From the NCBI GenBank assembly GCA_005788075.1, contig SXZC01000223.1, positions 1 through 5,042 on the forward strand: a stretch of 5,042 nt of DNA, read 5' to 3'. Below the pieces are notes generated by a model. That model searched no databases. It worked only from the letters and a program-made list of their open reading frames with translations, and had not been told where the DNA came from. The translations under genes and the position numbers were made by a program. The stretch's first letter is position 1; each line of letters opens with the position of its first letter. The DNA comes from Actinomycetota bacterium (GTDB lineage: Bacteria > Actinomycetota > Thermoleophilia > Miltoncostaeales > Miltoncostaeaceae). This document shows positions 1 to 5,042 of the stretch, piece after piece.

Positions 1-486
1 GATGCTGCGGCGCACGGCGTCGCGCAGCGGCGGGTACCGGCGCGCGGCCGGCACCTTGTGGGCCCCGAGGACCCGGATGATGCCGTCGGTGATGGCGGCG
101 AGCGACGCCTCGCTGGTGGCGTCGGGGGCGAACACGAGGTCCCCGATGGTGACGTCGGGCTCGGCAAGCACCTCAGCCTCGCGCGCGCCCCGGCGGGCGT
201 CGGGGCAGATCACCACGACGAGTGTCCGGAGATCCTGTCGCGCGCGGGCTGCGGCCTCGCGCGCGGCGGAGGTGGCGTCATCGGCCATGCCCAGCGGGAT
301 GATGACCAGGTCGGCGTGCGGGCGGTCGCCCACGGGAATGCCCAGCAGGTCGGACAGCGCGCCGGTGAGCACGGGGTCGCCCGGGAGAATGGCGATCACG
401 CCTCCCTCGAGAGCCTCCTCGTGATGCTTGCGGGTGTCCTTCGCGAAGGTATTGACCCGCTTCGCGAGCGTGGTGATGGCGCCCAC
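1..486 (-). CDS. Putative DUF697-family protein with a degenerate GTPase-like N-terminal domain (3' end cut off by window edge)
   Basis: An open frame of 162 codons runs from a GTG at 486-484 to the left edge without a stop. The start is supported by GAGG at 495-492 with a 5-nt spacer and by its position 2 nt after the rodA stop. Residues 1-28 form a charged, probably helical segment. Residues 29-145 alternate hydrophobic strands and helices like a small NTPase: GVIAILPGDP (29-38), ADLVIIPLG (58-66), RTLVVVICPDA (87-97), then a strand and helix ending IIRVLG (136-141). No GxxxxGK[ST] P-loop, NKxD or DxxG motif is present, so nucleotide binding is doubtful. The visible end, VPAARRYPPLRDAVRRSI (145-162), resembles the stretch that opens DUF697 (YcjF-like) domains, which usually continue into membrane helices lying outside this window. 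The coding call is strong; the DUF697 assignment rests on pattern memory and a partial domain. The function is unknown. Operon position suggests an envelope or elongation-related role, which is inference. Confidence 0.6.
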   Translation of the reverse strand, partial: MGAITTLAKRVNTFAKDTRKHHEEALEGGVIAILPGDPVLTGALSDLLGIPVGDRPHADLVIIPLGMADDATSAAREAAARARQDLRTLVVVICPDARRGAREAEVLAEPDVTIGDLVFAPDATSEASLAAITDGIIRVLGAHKVPAARRYPPLRDAVRRSI

Positions 487-488
487 GG

Positions 489-1667
489 CTACCTCGTCCG
501 GGGCCCGAGCTCGCGCCCGCGTCGGCCGATGCGAAGGAGCACGCCGACGGCGACCAGGTTTGTCAGCGTGTGGCTCCCGCCGTACGACATGAATGGCAGC
601 GGGATTCCCGTGATCGGCATGATCCCCACGTTCATGCCGATGTTAACGAACACCTCGAACGCGAGCATCGCGGTGAGCCCGGCGGCCACGAGCCGCTCGA
701 GCTCGGTGTGGGCTTGTCGCATGATCACCAGGCACCGCCAGATGATGACGAAGTACAGGGCGATGAGCAGCCCGGCGCCGAGGAAGCCGAACATCTCGGC
801 CACCACCGCGAAGATGAAGTCGGTGTGGTGCTCGGGCAGGAAGTCGTTGATGGTCTGCGTGGCGCCGGACGGCCCCTTGCCGAAGGCGCCGCCGGATCCG
901 ATGGCCACCTTGCTCTGCTCCAGCTGGTAGCCGGTCTCCGAGCGGTCGGCGCCGGAATCCACGAACGCCGTGAGGCGATCTACCTGGTAGGGCTTCAGCA
1001 CGTTCACCCCCGCCGCCGGGAGGATGTACAGCACGAGCGCCGCGAGCGTCACCACCACCGCCCCCGCGACGATGAAGTGCGTGATGGGCTGCCCCGCCAC
1101 CCACAGGATGGCCACCGTGATCGCGGCGTACACGAGCGACGTGCCGAGGTCGGGCTGCAGGAACACGATGCCCGCGGGCACGGCGGCGATGCCGGCGACG
1201 AAGAGGGAGAGCCGTGCGGAATCCATGGAGCGGATGCGCTCGACCACGATGACCGCCAGCACGAAGGCGATCACCACCTTGCCGAGCTCGGATGGCTGGA
1301 GGCGCAGGGGCCCGAGCTCGATCCATCGCGTGGATCCCCGCGCGGACGACCCCAGCACGAGCACGATGCCGACCGCCGCGATGAGCATGGCGTAGAGGGT
1401 CCAGACGTAGCGCGAGAGCCGCTCGAGGTCGAGCCGGAGCGTGAAGAAGAGCGCCACCAGGCCGATGAGCGTGTAGGCCACCTGCCGGGTGAAGAAGTAC
1501 CCGGGGTCCGACGGGATGTCCCCATCGGTGGCGATCCTCACCACGTACACGCCGAACCCGGAGACGGCGATCGCGCTGCCGAGCAGCCACCAGTCGAGCC
1601 CGGCCAGCGCGGATTGCGTGCGTGCGCGGGCGGATCCGCCCCCGACCTCCCCGGGGAACGTCGCCAT
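489..1667 (-). CDS. rodA: RodA, SEDS-family peptidoglycan glycosyltransferase
   Basis: This 392-residue multi-pass membrane protein polymerises lipid II into glycan strands during side-wall growth, in partnership with PBP2. About ten membrane segments are visible, near residues 26-46, 62-79, 86-107, 126-143, 151-169, 174-190, 196-216, 284-310, 325-348 and 362-380. SEDS hallmarks appear in order: GSTRWIELGPLRLQPSELGK (111-130), QPDLGTS (171-177), QSKVAIGSGGAFGKG (251-265), LPEHHTDFIFAV (277-288) and PITGIPLPFMSYGGS (351-365). D283 in HTDFIF matches the catalytic Asp of characterised RodA proteins, and W115 matches the conserved loop Trp. The ATG at 1667-1665 overlaps the mrdA stop as TGATG and is preceded by GAAGG (1679-1675) with a 7-nt spacer; an upstream in-frame start at 1736 would extend into mrdA and is not favoured. 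Length is normal for RodA (about 370-420). FtsW is the paralogous alternative, but adjacency to mrdA and mreCD argues for RodA. One variation is His366 after SYGGS. Confidence 0.96.
   Translation of the reverse strand: MATFPGEVGGGSARARTQSALAGLDWWLLGSAIAVSGFGVYVVRIATDGDIPSDPGYFFTRQVAYTLIGLVALFFTLRLDLERLSRYVWTLYAMLIAAVGIVLVLGSSARGSTRWIELGPLRLQPSELGKVVIAFVLAVIVVERIRSMDSARLSLFVAGIAAVPAGIVFLQPDLGTSLVYAAITVAILWVAGQPITHFIVAGAVVVTLAALVLYILPAAGVNVLKPYQVDRLTAFVDSGADRSETGYQLEQSKVAIGSGGAFGKGPSGATQTINDFLPEHHTDFIFAVVAEMFGFLGAGLLIALYFVIIWRCLVIMRQAHTELERLVAAGLTAMLAFEVFVNIGMNVGIMPITGIPLPFMSYGGSHTLTNLVAVGVLLRIGRRGRELGPRTR
492..495 (-). promoter_or_regulatory. Ribosome binding site for the DUF697-like gene
   Basis: The minus strand reads GAGG, then TAGCC, then GTG. 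The Shine-Dalgarno-like GAGG lies in the last codons of rodA and the spacer contains the rodA stop codon. A terminating ribosome could therefore re-initiate directly. This decides the GTG at 486 as the start of the left-most gene. Confidence 0.6.
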
Positions 1668-3604
1668 CAGTTGACCTTCGCCCCGGTGCCGCACTTGTCG
1701 GCGGAGAAGCCCACGTACGCGCCGATGGCGCGGCACACGACCGGGGCCGCGGAGTTGGCGCCCTGGCCACCGCGCTCCACCACCACGGCCACGAGGATCT
1801 TCGGGTCATCAGCCGGCGCGTACCCCACATACCACGCGTGATCGACCCCGCTGGAGTTCTCGGCGGTGCCCGTCTTGCCCTCCACCCGGAACTGCTCGGG
1901 CAGCGCCCCGAACACCGGCGTGGCCGTGCCCCCGTTGCCGTTCGCGGCCCGGCGGAGTCCGGTGCGCACCAACTGCAGGCTCTGCTCCGAGATGCCGAGC
2001 GGGCGCTTCGCCCGAGCGCTCAGCAGGTCGCGGAGCACGCGGCCGTCGGCATCCACCACGGCGCGGCCGAGGGTCGGGGTGACCACCGTTCCGCCGTTGG
2101 CGATGGCGGCGTACGCCACGGCCATCTGGATCGGCGTGACGAGCACGTTGCCCTGCCCGATGGACATGTTGATCGAGTCACCCGGGCGCCACGAGCAGTT
2201 GATCGGGTCGACCGCGCGATCGCAGGTGCGGCGCTTGTAGGCCAGGTCGGGCACGAGGCCCGCGCTCTCGCCCTCCACGGTGTCGAGGCCGGTCGGCCGG
2301 CCCAGGCCGAACTTGCGCGACCAGTCCTGCAGTGGCCAGCCGCGCACGCGATACGAGCGGTCGCCGATCTCGTAGAAGAACGTATCGCTCGACACCTCGA
2401 GCGCCTCGGAGACCCCGATCTTCCCGTGGTCGGTCTCGTTGAACCCCTTGAAGCGCGTCTTGTAGAGCACCACCGACCCGGGCGACTCGATGATCTCCCC
2501 GGGCGTGTAGAGCCCGCTCTCGATCGCCGCGGTGGCCGTGATGGCCTTGAACGTGGATGCCGCGGGGTACTCGCCGCCGATCGCGCGGTCGAGCAGCGGC
2601 CGGGCCGGGCTCGTGAGCACACGGCGCACCTCGCGCGGGCTGCCCGACTGGAAGACATCCGGGTCGAACGTGGGGTACGAGGCCAGCGCCAGCACGGCGC
2701 CGGTCTTGGGGTCGATCGCCACGCCCGCGGCCCCCGTGGAGGTGCCCGACCCGCGCACCTCGTCACGCAGGGCCGCCTCGAGCGCCTTCTGCACCTTCAG
2801 GTCGATGGAGAGGCGCAGGGTCTGGCCCGGGCGCGGCGGGGTCTGGGAGAGGATGCCGCGCCCCACCACCTCGCCGCGGGCATCCACCTCCACCTGCTCG
2901 CGACCGGCGATGCCACGCAGGTACTCCTCGTACTCGGCCTCCATCCCGGCGCGACCCACCGTCTCGTTGCCGAGGTAGCCGCGGCCTCCGTACTCCTCCG
3001 CGTTCTCGGCGGGACTGGGCCCCGTGTAGCCGAGCACGTGCGCGGCCGTGGTGCCCTCCGGGTAATCGCGCACGTACGCGGCCTGCAGGCTGATGCCGGG
3101 CAGCTGCGCGCGGCGCTCCTCGACGTAGGCCTGCAGCTCAGGGGTGGTGTCCTCCTCGAGCACCACGGCCTCGAAGGGCCGCGACTCGCCCGACTTCTTC
3201 ACCTTCGCGGCGAAGTACCCCGGGGGGTGCCCGAGGGCCACGGACAGCCGACGGAGCGCGCCCGCCCCCTCCGGACCGGTGAGCTGGCTCGGCTCCGCGA
3301 CGAGGTTCAGGACCTCGCGGCTGGTGACGAGCGGCGCGCCATTGCGGTCGGTGATCGCCCCGCGCGGCGCCTCGGTGATGATCGTGCGCAGCCTGTTGGC
3401 CTCGGCGCGCTCCTGGTAGTCGCCGCCGCCGATCACCTGCAGGAACCAAAGGCGCGCCACGAGGACGCCGAGCAGCAGCAGCACGGCCACCGTGAACGAC
3501 GCCATCCGCAGCACGGGCCGCGTCGGGCGGCGGATACGCCGGCGCGGCGGGCGCGGCTCCTCGCCGGGCGGAAGGTCGGGAGGGATCGGGCTGGTGGTGC
3601 TCAC
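1667..3604 (-). CDS. mrdA: Penicillin-binding protein 2, class B elongasome transpeptidase
   Basis: This 645-residue protein cross-links peptidoglycan stem peptides in the Rod complex and is the cognate partner of RodA. A Pro/Arg-rich cytoplasmic tail (1-33) precedes one membrane anchor (about 35-57). The PBP dimerisation/pedestal region follows, with APRGAITDRNG (79-89), an HVLGYTG segment (189-195) and GRAGMEAEYE (218-226). The transpeptidase domain (about 290-632) has all three catalytic motifs: S350-T-F-K353 with the nucleophile Ser, S405-S-D407 (the SxD form seen in PBP2 proteins), and K577-T-G-T580. Conserved INMSIGQGNVLVTPIQMA (478-495) is also present. The GTG start at 3604-3602 overlaps the mreD stop as GTGA, implying coupled translation; only a weak GGGA lies upstream. 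ATG at residue 34 (3505) is less likely because it would remove the tail and has no evident ribosome-binding site. Four cysteines (461, 470, 624, 638) all lie in the extracytoplasmic domain. A class B divisome PBP (FtsI) is less likely given the RodA/MreCD neighbours. Confidence 0.95.
   Translation of the reverse strand: MSTTSPIPPDLPPGEEPRPPRRRIRRPTRPVLRMASFTVAVLLLLGVLVARLWFLQVIGGGDYQERAEANRLRTIITEAPRGAITDRNGAPLVTSREVLNLVAEPSQLTGPEGAGALRRLSVALGHPPGYFAAKVKKSGESRPFEAVVLEEDTTPELQAYVEERRAQLPGISLQAAYVRDYPEGTTAAHVLGYTGPSPAENAEEYGGRGYLGNETVGRAGMEAEYEEYLRGIAGREQVEVDARGEVVGRGILSQTPPRPGQTLRLSIDLKVQKALEAALRDEVRGSGTSTGAAGVAIDPKTGAVLALASYPTFDPDVFQSGSPREVRRVLTSPARPLLDRAIGGEYPAASTFKAITATAAIESGLYTPGEIIESPGSVVLYKTRFKGFNETDHGKIGVSEALEVSSDTFFYEIGDRSYRVRGWPLQDWSRKFGLGRPTGLDTVEGESAGLVPDLAYKRRTCDRAVDPINCSWRPGDSINMSIGQGNVLVTPIQMAVAYAAIANGGTVVTPTLGRAVVDADGRVLRDLLSARAKRPLGISEQSLQLVRTGLRRAANGNGGTATPVFGALPEQFRVEGKTGTAENSSGVDHAWYVGYAPADDPKILVAVVVERGGQGANSAAPVVCRAIGAYVGFSADKCGTGAKVN
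1675..1679 (-). promoter_or_regulatory. Ribosome binding site for rodA
   Basis: GAAGG is followed by a 7-nt spacer and then ATG, inside the last codons of mrdA. It supports the 1667 start over the in-frame ATG at 1736, and fits termination-coupled re-initiation at the TGATG overlap. Confidence 0.65.
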
Positions 3605-4194
3605 GCGTGAAGCATTCCCGGCTCGACGTCCACCGGGGCCCCGAGGAGTCGCCGCACGACGAGCAGCAGCGGGAACGACAGCAGCCCGGTGAGCAGGATG
3701 GTGGGCACGATCACCTGCACGGCAACGGCCGACACCACGAATTCCGTGCCGAGCAGCAGCTGGAACACCGCGTAGCCCACCTGCACGAAGGCGCATGCCG
3801 CCACGGCCAGCGCCACCGGCAGGCCGAGGCTCTCGGCCTCGGGGCGGTCGACGAAGCGGCCGCACCAGTACCCCGCGGCGAGGTAGAGCAGGGCGAGCAC
3901 GCCCAGCGTGCCCACGGGGGTGGTGAGCTCCACGGCGAGGCCGCACGCGAAGCCGAGGATGGCCCCCACGAACGGCCCGCGGAACACCGCCACGATGACG
4001 ACGAGCGCGATGCAGATGTCAGGCGCGCCATCCGCCACCGTGAGGTACGGCATGAGCGTGATCTGCAGCAGCACGGCGAGCACACCCAGCAGCACGATGC
4101 GCCCGATGTGGGCAGGACGCTGCGGCAGGCTGCGGATGCGCCCGACCGGCAGCGGGCGGGCCGCCGGGATGTCCCCCGTGATCTGCTCGGCCAC
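3601..4194 (-). CDS. mreD: MreD, rod shape-determining membrane protein
   Basis: This 197-residue integral membrane protein is the MreD component that binds MreC and connects the MreB/MreC scaffold to PBP2-RodA. After a roughly 30-residue cytoplasmic N-terminus there are five or six hydrophobic segments, near residues 31-52, 58-72, 75-91, 96-114, 124-147 and 156-180. The family pattern is seen in GAPDICIALVVIVAVFRGP (56-74), followed by GAILGFACGLAVEL (77-90) and GTLGVLALLYLAAGYWCGR (95-113). MreD diverges fast in sequence, so position between mreC and mrdA is important support. The GTG start at 4194-4192 follows the mreC stop by 7 nt, with GAGG at 4203-4200, partly within the mreC stop, and a 5-nt spacer. 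The 3' end overlaps the mrdA start by 4 nt. Length is slightly above the usual 160-180 residues because of the N-terminal tail. Confidence 0.92.
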   Translation of the reverse strand: MAEQITGDIPAARPLPVGRIRSLPQRPAHIGRIVLLGVLAVLLQITLMPYLTVADGAPDICIALVVIVAVFRGPFVGAILGFACGLAVELTTPVGTLGVLALLYLAAGYWCGRFVDRPEAESLGLPVALAVAACAFVQVGYAVFQLLLGTEFVVSAVAVQVIVPTILLTGLLSFPLLLVVRRLLGAPVDVEPGMLHA

Positions 4195-4199
4195 CTCGG

Positions 4200-4203
4200 C
4201 CTC
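4200..4203 (-). promoter_or_regulatory. Ribosome binding site for mreD, overlapping the mreC stop
   Basis: The minus strand reads TGAGG, then CCGAG, then GTG. The GAGG motif shares two bases with the mreC stop codon and sits 5 nt before the mreD GTG. This supports the GTG at 4194 as the start and suggests translational coupling to mreC. Confidence 0.55.
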
Positions 4204-5042
4204 AGCCCTCGGCGCGGCGCTTCGCCGCCGCGGACTGCGGGGTGAGCACGGCCACCGACGACAGCTCGCGCACGTCGGCGAAGGGCGTCACCTGGATGGT
4301 GAGGAAGGTGTCCACCGGCTGGGACCCGGCCCCGGCCACCTGGCCGATGGGGATGCCGCGCGGGAACACCGACGGCAGGCGGAGGTCGGCCACGAAGCCG
4401 GCCGTGCGCACCACCGCGCCATCGCGCACGCGGAAGTCGCGGGGCACGTTGTCGAGCATCAGCTGCCCGCCCACGGTCGGGCGCAGCACGCCGAGGGCGC
4501 CACCGGAGCCATCGACCGTCGCCCCCACGCGCGTGGAGGAGTCGGTGATGAAGGTGACGATGCTGCTCCCCACCGATGCCGAGGTGATGACGCCCACGAG
4601 CGACGCCCCCGGCGCGGCCGCGGCCACCACCGGGCTGTTCACGACCACGCCGTCATTCGTGCCGGCGTCGATGCGCGCCCGGGAGTACCAGTTGGTGGGC
4701 GACCGACCGATGATGGAGGCCACCACGGGCTTGTAGCCGCCCGGCACGTCATCGGTGATGCCCAGCAGGGCGCGCAGGCGCGCCACCTCGGCGGCCTGGT
4801 CGGTGGCTGCGAGCACCTGCGCGCGCAACGCGGCGTTCTCCTCCTGGAGGCGCTCGTTCTCGCCGCGGGCGTCGAACAGGCCGGTCACCCAGTCCCAGGC
4901 CCCCGTGAACGGCTCCACGATGCGGCTGCCCACCGACTGCAGCGGGGCCACGACCGTGCCCGCCAGGCGCTGGGTGCCATGCGCCGGGCCGTCGCCGCCC
5001 TCGCGGAAGTAGACCGTGAAGAGGATCAGGCACACGGCCACC
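4202..5042 (-). CDS. mreC: MreC, rod shape-determining periplasmic scaffold protein (5' end cut off by window edge)
   Basis: About 280 codons of MreC are present; the frame stays open to the right edge, so the true start lies outside. A GTG at 5041-5039 falls inside the membrane anchor and is probably an internal Val codon. MreC is a bitopic protein whose extracytoplasmic domain binds and activates PBP2 and organises the elongasome. Counting from the GTG, the sequence shows the end of a membrane helix (AVCLILFTVYF, 2-12), a linker with HGTQRLAGTVVAPLQ (21-35), a coiled coil (about 59-94, with GENERLQEENAALRAQV) and the beta domain. That domain has the family landmarks VVASIIGRSPTNWYSRARID (106-125), SLVGVI (147-152), FITDSSTRVGA (164-174), LDNVP (196-200) and FPRGIPIGQV (226-235). 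The C-terminus is a short charged tail. An expected N-terminal stretch of roughly 10-30 residues is missing. The mreD start follows 7 nt after the TGA. Confidence 0.94.
   Translation of the reverse strand, partial: VAVCLILFTVYFREGGDGPAHGTQRLAGTVVAPLQSVGSRIVEPFTGAWDWVTGLFDARGENERLQEENAALRAQVLAATDQAAEVARLRALLGITDDVPGGYKPVVASIIGRSPTNWYSRARIDAGTNDGVVVNSPVVAAAAPGASLVGVITSASVGSSIVTFITDSSTRVGATVDGSGGALGVLRPTVGGQLMLDNVPRDFRVRDGAVVRTAGFVADLRLPSVFPRGIPIGQVAGAGSQPVDTFLTIQVTPFADVRELSSVAVLTPQSAAAKRRAEG

Noticed and set aside
58..930. Plus-strand open frame across the left-most gene and the end of rodA
   Set aside because: Low-complexity composition, and it crosses the boundary of two well-supported minus-strand genes. 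The minus strand has a coherent protein-like pattern here.
643..1830. Minus-strand open frame in a different frame across mrdA and rodA
   Set aside because: Arg/His/Ala-rich out-of-frame translation of two recognised genes; no domain.
570..1841. Plus-strand open frame antisense to rodA
   Set aside because: It is composed mostly of Arg, His, Glu, Asp and Gly and lies opposite a clear RodA. No recognisable motif is present.
1622..3610. Very long plus-strand open frame (662 codons) antisense to mrdA
   Set aside because: The translation is rich in Arg, His, Ala, Gly and Glu with no domain pattern, and it mirrors a strongly recognised PBP2 gene. It is a typical antisense shadow in GC-rich DNA, where stop codons are rare.
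3605..3946. N-terminal extension of mrdA from an upstream in-frame start
   Set aside because: The extra 114 residues would overlap mreD and are Arg/Pro/Gly-rich without any PBP feature. The GTG at 3604 gives a normal tail-anchor-domain layout.
3607..4245. Plus-strand open frame antisense to mreD
   Set aside because: His/Glu/Arg-rich low-complexity shadow of MreD, without motifs.
1..5042. RNA genes, CRISPR arrays, insertion sequences, direct repeats, terminators and internal promoters
   Set aside because: Read through by eye, nothing convincing was found. The five genes occupy almost all of the sequence, and there is no intergenic room for a terminator hairpin or promoter.

Overview
This window is a very GC-rich piece of bacterial chromosome. 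Every gene lies on the minus strand, so reading runs from the right edge to the left. It is the body of a cell-elongation (Rod complex) operon in the order mreC (5' end cut off) - mreD - mrdA (PBP2) - rodA - a fifth gene cut off at the left edge. The strong G/C bias at third codon positions, the frequent GTG starts and the style of the proteins suggest a high-GC actinobacterium. The combination of an mreCD-mrdA-rodA operon with a DUF697-like gene is reminiscent of the class Thermoleophilia (Solirubrobacterales and relatives). That placement is from memory of family appearance, not from a search, and is only moderately secure.

Layout on the minus strand: mreC 5042-4202 (partial); 7-nt gap; mreD 4194-3601; 4-nt GTGA overlap; mrdA 3604-1667; 1-nt TGATG overlap; rodA 1667-489; 2-nt gap; partial gene 486-1. 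No intergenic space exceeds 7 nt, so I see no internal promoter or terminator, and the genes are very probably co-transcribed and translationally coupled. mreB would be expected just beyond the right edge, but this cannot be seen here.

The genes work together as follows. MreC (periplasmic scaffold) and MreD (membrane protein) link the MreB cytoskeleton to the synthase pair RodA (SEDS glycosyltransferase) and PBP2 (transpeptidase), which build side-wall peptidoglycan. The key catalytic motifs of RodA and PBP2 are intact.

The least ordinary part is the left-most gene. It has no recognisable catalytic motif but looks like a degenerate Ras-like GTPase fold leading into a DUF697 (YcjF-like) membrane domain, and it appears translationally coupled to rodA. 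It is the best candidate here for an undescribed accessory of the elongation machinery. Apart from that the window is a conventional housekeeping region. I found no mobile elements, CRISPR arrays, RNA genes or notable repeats.
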